Origin: Dactylorhiza incarnata
Lineage: Eukaryota; Streptophyta; Magnoliopsida; Asparagales; Orchidaceae
NCBI GenBank assembly: GCA_033032865.1
Contig: JAWHQI010000170.1
Location: 5,097,501 to 5,161,500 of the forward strand
Direction: 5' to 3'
DNA length: 64,000 nucleotides
Of the stretch, positions 22,133-31,405 are shown piece by piece. The number at the start of each line of letters is the position of its first letter. Position 1 is the stretch's first letter. A model generated the notes under the pieces. It saw only the letters and a list, made by a program, of their open reading frames with translations, was not told the origin of the DNA and made no database searches. The translations under genes and the position numbers were made by a program.

Positions 22133-23239
22133 GCGGCGGCGGGATGTCGGGATTTCAGTTTTTTTTTTTAAAATTCCTTTATTTTTTAAATCATAAAATA
22201 AATATATATATATAATTAGTTAATATATATATAGACTTAGTAAAAATAAAAGGGGCGGATGCGGGGCGGGCGAAGCCCGCCGGGGGGGGGGGGGGGGGGG
22301 GGCGCCGGGTTCTACTCTGGTATGAGGGGGGAAAAGGGGGGAGGGGGGAGGGAAGAGAAAGAAAAAGAGGGGGGAGGAGAAAAAAGAGGGTGAGGAGAAG
22401 GAAAGGGGGAGAGAGGAATCCGCGGAGAACCTTCTGGATCTCCGCGGAGAACATTTTGGATCTACGCGAAGTTCATTTATCCTAGGGAAGAGATAATTTC
22501 ACAGACTTCCTAATATCCACCATTGATCCTAGGGAAGAGTATTATGAACTTTTTTCAACTAAGCATTTTTTGCCTGCGGAGGAAGATTCATCGAGGAAAA
22601 AAGATGTTAGTCACAACACTAAACCGATAATTTCACAGACATAATAGTCGCCAATTAATTGAATGTCAACTATTCATGGAAATTAAAATAACAAATCTAG
22701 ATTTTATGTCAACTATTCAGCAATACGAGATTATAAAAGAAACCAATTCTTATAACAAAAAGGAAATTGAAAGACATAATAGTCGCCAATTAATTGAAGC
22801 CAATCAATAATGTGCAATACATCATTCGTTACATGTATTGACAGATACAAAACATGCAATTTTTGAACAACATGATCAGCGTCTCAATGTGACGTTACAT
22901 CGCCAGCATGCTCCCTCACATGTATGACCATTGGCTTTTAACCTTTAGAAGACCAACTCTTTGATCCCGTTGGCTAGAACCTACGTACAAAAACCAATAG
23001 ATTATATTTGATGTATCAATAACTTTGTTCTTCCTTTTTTTTTCATTTTCCAACAACAGCTGAATTAGCCAACCACCAAGAATAACTTATAAAGTTATAC
23101 ATGATAGGGAGAAAAACATCTCTTAATGGATGAAAGAATTAAGTTTAGCCAACCACCAAGAATAACTGATAAAGCTATACATGATAGGGTACTTTTGAGT
23201 ATGTATGTTATGAAATGTAAACTCAGGGATGTGTAATTT
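22133..23239. other. Non-coding stretch with poly-G tract and an 80-bp-offset repeat
   Basis: Holds a G homopolymer at about 22282-22302 beside GCGGGCGAAGCCCGCC, a purine-rich segment to about 22440, and a direct duplication (CCTAGGGAAGAG-type words near 22481 and 22530). At 23067 and 23147 an about 47-bp unit (TAGCCAACCACCAAGAATAA...) is repeated at 80-bp spacing with two changes. No gene recognised. Confidence 0.6.
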
Positions 23240-23392
23240 CAGAAGATTGCAACCTGTAATTATGCCAATTATGTTGTGCAGAAGGTGCTGGAGACGTGCG
23301 ATGATCAGCAACGCGAAATGATCCTTTCACGAATTAAGGTCCATCTTATGGGAAGCACATAGTCGCATGGGAAGCTGGTTGCGGCTGGAGGT
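23240..23392 (+). pseudogene. Pumilio-homology domain fragment (APUM-like)
   Basis: From 23258 the plus strand encodes [20 protein letters not shown] and then [10 protein letters not shown]. This is a signature of one PUF repeat near the end of the RNA-binding domain of plant Pumilio proteins, which bind mRNA 3' UTRs. After KVHL a deletion removes the expected residues, YGKHIVA follows, and the next bases are again deleted. TTTCAG at about 23238-23243 looks like an intron acceptor, so the fragment derives from genomic DNA rather than spliced mRNA. The rest of the 8-repeat domain is absent. Confidence 0.8.
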
Positions 23393-26300
23393 AGCTTATT
23401 CTCCTTGAAAACTGACCCAAATAGAACAATTTCGACGTGTTTCAGTTTCGTTTTTTGTCAGTTTTGGAGTCCAAATCATGGTTTGTTTGTGTAAATAATC
23501 TAAGACTTGATGGAATTTGTGTATAGAGGAGAACTGGAGTTCAAGCATCCTACCCATAAAGGAATAAGACTTGTTGGCTAAAACACAGTCGTAATACTCA
23601 GAATATTAAAGCAGTATGATTATATTGCTACTGATCGTTGGCACAAATCTAAATGCTGTGATTCTTGTCCTTGGTGCAACCAAAGCCATTAAGATCATAA
23701 TATGATTAAAAAGGAGAGAAGTAGCGAACCTAGGGTTATAAAATATGGTGAACGAGCTGCTGTTAATTTGCTGCTGCGTGAGTTGCGGCGGCAAGAATCC
23801 CAATGTGCGTGCTATAGTATCGCCTGATAAAACTGAGGATGAAATCTATGATCTGACATGAAAAAATAAGAAGCATGCAACCTAATTAATTAAGAAGTCG
23901 CAACTAATGAGCCACTCACATTAGACTTTTGGCACCAATATAACTAAATCCAATTGTCCATAACAAGCACGTTAGAGATTAATCTGCCATTTCAAGAAAT
24001 CTATGACCTGACATGAAGAAAGAAGAAACATGCAACCTAATTAAGAAGTCACAACAAATAAGCCACCCACATTATACTTAAAATGTGATCTTAATCATAT
24101 AAGAGTTTATTGTGATAAACAGGCTAATGTCGGTGCATTTAGCCCGAAACGGAGCCTTATGAGTTCAGCTAAGATGGCTATTAAAAATAATGCAACCAAG
24201 GTTAAGAATATAATTGAAGCAAATAATAATAGTCAGCGAGCACTTGCTTGCCTACGAAGAAGGATTGAAGATAATTATGAGACATTTGGAATTGGATCAT
24301 CAATAAAGTGTAAAGGAGGATAGAATTGAAGAAGTGAAGTTTCACGTGACTATACATAGAAAGAAGTGAATCAAATATCTTGTATGATATATTCATGCAT
24401 ATGATATCAGACTAAAAATTAAAGATCCTAAACACTGGTGGAAAAATCAGGCTATTAAAACCAAAATATCTCTGAAAAGCTAAAGAACAATATTATATTG
24501 TAAATGATAAGTTCAACAAATGCATCATGCCTTACGATGCAAACAAGAAAGCAATTCTTATCATGAATTAATAATCTCTATCAAAAAAATAAAAGGGCAC
24601 TTACATAAATGGGGAGCCTAGAAGGTCCATGCTCTTAATGCATAGTAGTAGACTAGCCATAAACTTACTAAGTGAGGTTGGATGTCATTCGCTACGTAAA
24701 TTGTTTTCAAACATGCACGAATCGAAGAAAATTTTGAATTGCGTGTTCACGAAACTTCTAACAAATCATAGGAAACAACATGTATGATCCCTGAAAAAGT
24801 CAAAATCATTCTTAATCATTTAATGTAAAAACAGAGCCGAAGTATAGGCACTAAGTCTATCCATCAGGATAAGAAGACAACTGCCCAGGACAATAAAACA
24901 TTTGATATAAAATAGATGTCATTTATATAGAAATAGAAAACAAAATTTCATGTGGCAGACACAGTTTTTTGCTCAGAAATATTTGATCAACCCAATTGCA
25001 TGTAATCATTTAATGTCACTACCTCCTCTACACTGTCCTCACCATCTGCATGCCTTCATCCATCTTCAATTCTATCATGCTGTCTTCATCATGCTGCCTT
25101 CTCTTTTTCAGAATATCTCATACTCCATTTCTGAATCACACCTAGCTAGCCTAGCTAGCTATAAATAGCTTTATATACATATACCAATTAAAGTTGACTT
25201 TAGTTTAGTAGCATGCATTATTATGTAATATTAATTAGCAAATTTTAGGATCAGAATGTCTTATATACCATGCCTCTTCTGATTTAATGAAATGATATCT
25301 TAAAGGAGGGCAGGTAAGTTTCAATAAGATATCAAGGATTAGAGCATCAGGATGCATATAACAAGCAGTAAATCTTTAAAAAAAATGAAAATGAGTCTAG
25401 CACAATATTAAGCCAAATAAAGTAAAATATCATTCATTTTTCTCAAACTTAATTCTTCCAGAAAACAGAAAAATGACATCACAAATGTATAATAGAGAAG
25501 CTTGAGTATGACCTTCAATTAATCCATCTCCATCAGGACGCAGATGCACTTGTACTATGTATTTATTCTCTGGATTAGAACAATTAGATATAGTTAGCCA
25601 TAAGATATAAAGGATTAGAACAATGAAGATGAGATTACTTTTACGGACAACTGGGAGGAATAGAGAATATCAGTTTTAATTAATGCTCTAAAAACTCTTG
25701 CAAACATAATGAGTGGAAGGGGATAAACAAGAGATACCTGATAAAAAATAAAATGATTTCAACTTTATAACTTGCTTATTATTGGATTCTCTAACTATAC
25801 TAAATCATGTATGGTAACTTTAGATTTTATAACTGATAATAAATAATCCCAGTAGTAAATTTAGATTCTCTAACTAGTAAGCATGTTTGGTATGAAAAAA
25901 CCCTTACCAGGAAAGATGAGTCCACACTAAATAGAGATAAAGCAGAAACAATCAGCCCACAAATGGCCGACTCAACGCCACCTCAAATGGCCGACTCAAC
26001 TCCGCTTCCTGGTCCTGTCGTCTCCGACTAGGGGAATGATTGATTCAATTAAAACAACTTGAGGAAAGAAGAGAAAGATAGAGGACGTGTGAAACTCACA
26101 AGAGCAGCGGCAGTTGCAGACATTGGTGGAGAAGTCCAAACTAATAAATTGAGAGCAATGTAGGAAAAGAGAGAAAGAAAGAGGTTCTAATGTGATGTTT
26201 GAATGCGCTTGAAATCAAAGATGAGTTTGAAGCGTAAGTAGGAATTAGCAAGAGTTAGTCATTTTCTTACCTTGGAGGTGAAATCAGAGCAGAGAAATCC

Positions 26301-26759
26301 TTGCCATTTCTGCGTTTAGATAGTGAAATCAGAGCAGATGAAGCCTTGCCATTTCTGCGTTTAGATAGCTCACCAAGATTTGTACCTTGGAGGCGATGAA
26401 GCGGGAGCGGAGGGGGGGGGGGGGGGGGGGGGAGGGATAGGGAGGAAACGGAGGTTGGGAGAAGGGGAGGGGAGGCGGACGTGAAAACGTCGTCGGCGGC
26501 GACGGCGACGAAGCGGGAGCGGAGGAATTGGGCGGGTGCTGTGTGAGGAAGACGATCTCGCGTGCGAGAGAGGGGTTGCCGGAGAGAGAGAGGAATCAGG
26601 CGGGTGCTGTGTGAGGAAGACGATCCTGCGGCGGCTGCGTGGATGGAGCGAATCGGGAGGAAATCGCGAGCGGAAGGAAAGGCTGCGGGAGAAAAAGAAA
26701 TCGCGAAGATTTTTTTTTTAATATCAGAATATCAGTCCGATTCAGTCGACCAGAGTGAG
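23393..26759. other. AT-rich non-coding stretch with local duplications
   Basis: No gene supported. Features seen: two diverged copies of an about 85-bp block (23841-23928 and 23996-24079); a 45-bp tandem duplication (AAATCAGAGCAGA...TTTAGATAG, about 26278-26373); a poly-G run at about 26411-26432; and GCGGGTGCTGTGTGAGGAAG repeated at about 26531 and 26600. A 22-codon ORF at about 25963-26031 begins with two copies of MADSTP-like sequence and is unexplained. Confidence 0.5.
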
Positions 26760-26841
26760 AGGCCTGACGGGGGGGGGGGGGGGGCGTGCGAAGCCCGCCG
26801 ATTGCCCTCACGTAGGGCCGGAGGCCCGTGCCGTTCGACTC

Positions 26842-26889
<48 letters not shown>

Positions 26890-27075
26890 GAGTGCCCGAC
26901 ACGGGGCTCCGCCCCTACGGCCAAGCGCGACAGTACCGGGCCGGCGACGGCGGGCTTCGCCCACCCCCTGCGCGATGCTGTCGGGCGGTCTTCGATCGCA
27001 TCCAGGCTTCGCCCGCCTTAGTATGGGCTTCGCCCGTGCTTGATGCGTCTACGGGCTGCGCCCGCAACACATACA
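26760..27075. repeat. GC-rich island of short GGGCTTCGCCC palindromes with a TA array
   Basis: Contains a poly-G run (26769-26783), a (TA)n array (about 26843-26888) flanked by inverted CGACTCG and CGAGTGCC sequences, and a series of short palindromes (GCGGGCTTCGCCC, AGGCTTCGCCCGCC, TGGGCTTCGCCCG, CGGGCTGCGCCCG). A similar word occurs at about 22261-22277. Open frames across it are low-complexity and not genes. It may be a degraded mobile element of unknown type. Confidence 0.5.
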
Positions 27076-27451
27076 TATGAGTACTCGAAATGAGCGTTAA
27101 AAAAATATATATCAATATTACAATATTTATTTTGTAAAAAAAAATATGTATATACTTAAAAAGATTATTATTTTCCCTCTCTCTTTCTCTTTCCTCTCTT
27201 TCTCTCTCTCCCACTCTCTCTCCCCCTTCCCGTAAAGTTTATTTTTATTTTTTTATATTAAAAATGTTTCAGATACAACTTGTGAAAGATCCAACGGTGG
27301 GAAATGAAAGCACGGTAAGAGCATGGAGAATGCTATATTTACTTATATAATAAAGATATATATATAAAGGAAACCATGCTATCTACAGTGGTGGAGTAGG
27401 CGCGTATGCGCCGGGCAGCGGGCAGCCGGATAGGCGAGGTTAAAAAAATAT

Positions 27452-27658
27452 TTATACTGGCAGGGGCAGGCGGGCGGCTGCATCAATCAAATATCCACAG
27501 ACGGCTACCATCTTGTAGAGCTCCGCCGGCGGAAGCTTTTCTAAAATGCAATCCAAGTCTAGCTCTTGAAGATCAAAGATCGTCGTCCCCGAATCATGAA
27601 TCTGAGCCGCTTGTCGTCCGACTTTTGATTGCAATGAGCGGCACCACTTGAAAGACAT
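27452..27658 (-). pseudogene. F-box protein fragment
   Basis: The minus-strand frame from ATG at 27658 encodes VGRQAAQIHDSGTTIFDL, then ELDLDCILEKLPPAELYKM. This is the F-box that links substrate receptors to SKP1 in SCF ubiquitin ligases, in the form seen in plant proteins with a LDLDCILE(K/R)LPP helix. The F-box is cut after about 35 residues (VAVCGYLIDAA), where homologues continue, and no further exon is seen to the left. It is a fragment, or a first exon whose partner is outside recognisable sequence. Confidence 0.55.
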
Positions 27659-27719
27659 TGCAGATAAATTTTAGAGGCTTAGGTTTGTTGAGATCATCAC
27701 ACACAAAAATACTTAAAGT

Positions 27720-27890
27720 TTGAGTATTTGGCACTTCACACCTCTAAATTTCAATGTTTTGGCACTTTGCACCCTAAATGTATAAGTTTGTCACTTTGCA
27801 CCCTAAATGTATAAGTTTGGCACTTTGCACCCCCATTATATAAAATATGGCATTTTGCACCATAGAGCTCAATTGATGAGGGTATTTTGG
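27720..27890 (+). repeat. Left inverted repeat with a 29-bp tandem array
   Basis: AATTTCAATGTTTTGGCACT and the following TTGCACCCTA (from about 27748) are repeated in inverted form at about 35892-35922, and GTATTTTGGTCC near 27882 also has an inverted partner near 35870-35881. Within this copy CACTTTGCACCC recurs at 27763, 27792 and 27821, a 29-bp tandem array. Long diverged inverted repeats of this composition are typical of Mutator-like elements, but I could not find a transposase or a clean 9-bp duplication. Confidence 0.5.
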
Positions 27891-27984
27891 TCCAAAAACA
27901 TATAATAATATATTTTAGGTTTATAACCCCATTCTGATGCAGACCAGGCATCACACCCAGCCCGATCGCCCGTGATGAGCGTTG

Positions 27985-28855
27985 ATCTAAGAGTTGATTT
28001 CGATATGATGCAGGGAGGTATTTATCCTGTAAGCGTTGCTTCATCTCGTCCCATCGGGTGATGGGGTAGTAACCATCCCGCTCAAAAGACCTCTCTAAAC
28101 TTGACCAATAAATTTTTGCTTGACCAATTAATTTCATTTTCGCAAATCGTACGCGTCTCTCATCATTCATGTCAAACCAGTCAAAATAGTGATCCATATC
28201 CATGAGCCAATCACTAAACGCCCTCGGGTCCAGGTGACCATCAAAGGTGGGAGCATCAATACGGATCCATCGGGTGATGTCATCCTCCTCAGGGGTCATC
28301 CCCCGACGTGGCTCACGAAAGTCACCGTACTCATCATCATCGTCATAATCATATCGTGGTCGATCTCTGCGACGAAGTGGGGGAGGACGAGGTTCATCCG
28401 GGGGACGTTGATCCCTGCCTGGATCTCGCCGAAATTCGTAACCACGACGATAATTTGCCCTTGGTGGGGGTGGGGGATCTCGGCGAGGACCGTCTCTACC
28501 ACGTAGATCGGGAGGTGGTGTGGTATCTCGAGGATCCTCATGAGGCTCCTCGTCAGGGACCGTCTCTACCACGTCGATCGGGAGGTGGTGTGGTATCTCG
28601 AGGATCCTCATGAGGCTCCTCGTCAGGGAGAGGAAGCACTCGTCCTCTAGGCGTCTCTAACTGATCAACCCTGGTGCTAACCCTCGCAATATCACCCCTA
28701 AGAGTTTCGAATTGGGTTCCCATCCGATCAAATCGGTCGAGAACTAAACGTTGAAACTCGGCGGGTGTCATGCCTATTTGAGAACTAGCGGTCCTATCGT
28801 CGGTGTGATTGTGAATTGACATGGACTGACGATACTCCCTACCACTACGTAGCAT
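27985..28855 (-). pseudogene. Truncated Gag of the mini-element
   Basis: ATG at 28855 (MLRSGREYRQ) matches the start of chromovirus A Gag. The core [20 protein letters not shown] and YPITRWDEMKQRLQDKYLP is clear. Homology stops at NQLLDQ (about 27985), before the zinc knuckle. A 70-bp unit is tandemly duplicated at 28488-28557 and 28558-28627, expanding the proline/arginine-rich N-terminal region and changing the frame there. No protease or pol follows. Confidence 0.8.
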
Positions 28856-28890
28856 GCAAATGATCCTAACCTGAACCTGTGATACCAATT

Positions 28891-29338
28891 TGATGCAGTG
28901 GTGGGTCGACTGACTCAGGGTGAATGCTCTAAATGCAGCCCTAAATATGATGAGATGTAATGCAAGTGCAGGAGTGGTCCGTTTAAAATTACAGCTAATA
29001 ATTAATTAGTATAAGGTTAACAGCAGGGGCAACACGCAATCATAAGTACTTGATTAAAGGAGAACCAAATCTTAATTTGCAAACAAAAGAGGCGCAAATA
29101 ATTTAAAAGCACGCACGGAATAAGTCCCGCAAATTGTACGACAAATTAAGTACGAGCACAATAAAACTAGAATCCACCACAGTACAAGTTGCCAAAATAA
29201 ACAACAAAATAAAGAAATGACGTTTACCACAATTTACGTGTGCAGGCGGCGCTGACTGCGGGCTAATGAGGTTGCAGCCGGGAAGAAGAGATGCCGGGAA
29301 AAGCCGCGACCACGGACCACGGCTCCTGGTCTGCATCA
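28891..29338 (-). repeat. Single LTR of the mini-element (448 bp)
   Basis: Begins TGATGCAGTGGTGGGTCGAC and ends CCTGGTCTGCATCA, giving an 8-bp natural terminal inverted repeat. The start resembles the chromovirus A LTR (TGATGCAGTGGTAGACCGGC). Next to it on the internal side is TGGTATCACAGG (minus strand, 28876-28887), an initiator tRNA-Met-like primer site with a mismatch. Confidence 0.75.
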
Positions 29339-29343
29339 CATTC

Positions 29344-30802
29344 CCATTCCTCTATCGATGCCAAGTTGTTACCATTCAACGAGTTTAGGTCTCCGACGAC
29401 GCAACCTCCAGTCACCTGCAGTAGGAAAGGAAGGTTGCCTACGACAACAATTTCACCTCCAGTTGGCGGCGAGGAAGTACTTCTTTAGGTGATTGTAGTT
29501 TCTCCTTTCGGTGATTTCACTTCCTGTCGGCCTCTTGAAGATTTTACCTCCAGTCACCTGCAGTTATCTGCAAAGTTCCTTCTCCTGCAGTTACCTTGAT
29601 AAGGGCATCTTGCAGATTTTACCTCCAGTCACCTGCAGTTATCTCCATTCTGAAAAATCTGTGAATGTGGTTATCAGGTAATATGAGTATTCTTATGTGT
29701 ATTGAGAAATTGGTCATGCGTTTGTATTGCTGGTTATCTGTTCTGTAGCCAACATATAAAATTATCTTAATTGAAATGAATTACATATAATTTTTTGTTC
29801 TATATTTGAATAAATTCATGGTTATTAATATAAGGAGATCGCATATACATTTTTCTTGTGTCCGTGTTAATTATCTTCTGGTTTCTGGTCGATTGTCTTC
29901 AGAAGTTGTGGGTTGAAATAGTTATTATGTTTCATTCCATTTCATTTTATCAACTGTTGTGGGTTGAAATAATTATTATGTTTCATTCCATTTCAGTTGT
30001 GGGTTGCTTTCCGCCCTAAGAAAAACTTTAATTGATCATATTGCAAGGGTTACTGTGTTTCATGTTTGTATTGCGTCCTTTATTTATATTTTTGTGTATC
30101 ATTGATTATTACTGAACAGCTCATACTGTTTTCATCTTAGATTGTTACGCTTTGGTTTAGAGCTCTTGAAGTTCTGCTGGGATCAACTTGTTGCAGTTGG
30201 CAGTGGACGACTATATTTTCTTCTCCTTTAGGTATACCTTCACTATGAACTTATTATTTCATATGTTGAGATCCTCTGTGTAGTGTAAATGTGTAATGTG
30301 TTGAATTTTTTTTTTATTAAAGAATGTCACATTCCACCGATTTAGAGTGGGGCATGTTGGTTGGGGAAGAAAATTGTTCTCAAGTGACACTTCCTTTAGA
30401 TAGTAGCAGTGATCCATCTAGCATGGAAGAGGAATCTGATGAACACGATTCGTGATCTACAAATGATTTGGAGGAGAGTGATTTTGAGTTGGACGATGGT
30501 ATCTGTGTTTAGGTATATAATATTGTTTCCTTTCATGATTTATATGTTTCCATCCAGTACCAATACATAATACTCTTTTCTTCCAGTACCAATATGAGTA
30601 ATACTGTTTTCTTTCATGGTTCTGTAGTCAACATATAAAATTGGTCATATGATCATACTGTTTTCATCTTAGCTGCAAAAGTGCTGTGGTAGTTTATCTT
30701 TGTAGGCATAATTTGCAACCTGTACTATTAAAAAAAGAGACGCAGTTTGCTTCAGATTTCCGGAAAAAATGAACTTAATCCTACTCATTTTGGGGTGCAA
30801 AC
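29344..30802 (+). other. Unexplained interior segment between the inverted repeats
   Basis: Sequence not belonging to the two LTR elements. ACCTCCAGTCACCTGCAG-like words recur three times (about 29407, 29550, 29621). TTGTGGGTTGAAATA-type words are duplicated near 29908 and 29957. It has transcribed-gene character (alternating pyrimidine-rich and coding-like stretches) but no recognised domain. It could be the cargo of a MULE-like element. Confidence 0.4.
30324..30455 (+). CDS. Short acidic hypothetical ORF
   Basis: ATG at 30324 opens 43 codons ending DSSSDPSSMEEESDEHDS, very acidic and serine-rich, then TGA. After the stop the same frame continues acidic (NDLEESDFELDDG) to a second stop, so this may be a broken exon. 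No family recognised. The upstream poly-T (30307-30316) could be a splice-acceptor tract. Very uncertain. Confidence 0.2.
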   Translation: MSHSTDLEWGMLVGEENCSQVTLPLDSSSDPSSMEEESDEHDS

Positions 30803-30920
30803 TATTGGGGTTGTTATTTATGTAATATGTGTATGGTTGTAATTATTAATTCTTTTCTTGTTATATATATATTGAGCCTCCCCATTGGGAGGTATGTGGG
30901 TTTTTCTATTATCTGCTTCA
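30803..30920 (+). repeat. Copia B 5' LTR (118 bp)
   Basis: Very short LTR holding TTATATATATATTGAG (about 30861) as a possible TATA region and a short palindrome CCTCCCCATTGGGAGG. It ends TTCA directly against the primer site. Confidence 0.92.
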
Positions 30921-30932
30921 TGGTATCAGAGC
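30921..30932 (+). other. Copia B primer-binding site (tRNA-iMet)
   Basis: TGGTATCAGAGC with no spacer after the LTR, a perfect initiator tRNA-Met complement; CCTAGGTT follows. Confidence 0.9.
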
Positions 30933-31405
30933 CCTAGGTTCCGATCCGAGTTCGCCGCTTCCGCTCTTGCCGATCCGCTCCCGTCTCGTTCTCGTCGTTC
31001 TCGTCGATCTCTAGCGACGCCGCGTCTCCCGCGTGCGTCTCCCATCGGCGTCTTCCCATCGGCGTCTCCCGTCGGCGTCTCCCGCATCTGAGTCTCCCGC
31101 AGTCTTCCGCAGCAGTGTCGAGAGAGCTCCAGCGACCCAGCCGGCTCCTGCAGCAGTCTTCCGCAGCAGCGTCTCCAGCCGGCTCCAGTTCTTCCGCAAC
31201 CGCGTCTCCAGTTCTTCCAGCCGGAGTCAGCAGCGTCTCCAGTCTTCCGCAGCAGCGTCTCCCGCCGTCTCCCGCAGCAGTCTTCCGCAGCAGGGTCTCT
31301 CGGAGCAGCATCCCCCGCTGTCTGCCTTTGTCGCCCTTCTCTTTGATCCCCGTTCTCCTTTGCGGGAGGGATCACGATTCCGTTGCCTCTTAGTTCTTTT
31401 GTTCC

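Larger units (their letters stand above)
27935..29338 (-). mobile_element. 1.4-kb gag-only mini-element with palindromic termini
   Basis: Flanked by perfect CATTC duplications (27930-27934, 29339-29343). On the minus strand: an LTR (29338 to 28891), a primer site, a Gag fragment related to chromovirus A, then an abrupt end with no polypurine tract or 3' LTR. The distal end is a 14-bp inverted copy of the LTR's outer edge (TGATGCAGACCAGG / CCTGGTCTGCATCA). Because a TSD surrounds the truncated unit, it appears to have integrated in this form. Confidence 0.85.

Noticed and set aside
26562..27080. 172-codon ORF and others crossing the TA array
   Set aside because: Tyr-Ile repeats are the translation of (TA)n and the rest is GC-rich palindromic sequence; not a gene.
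31115..31393. Leader ORFs before the copia B polyprotein
   Set aside because: Repeated CTTCCGCAGCAG words create open frames in several phases on both strands; no stable protein pattern.
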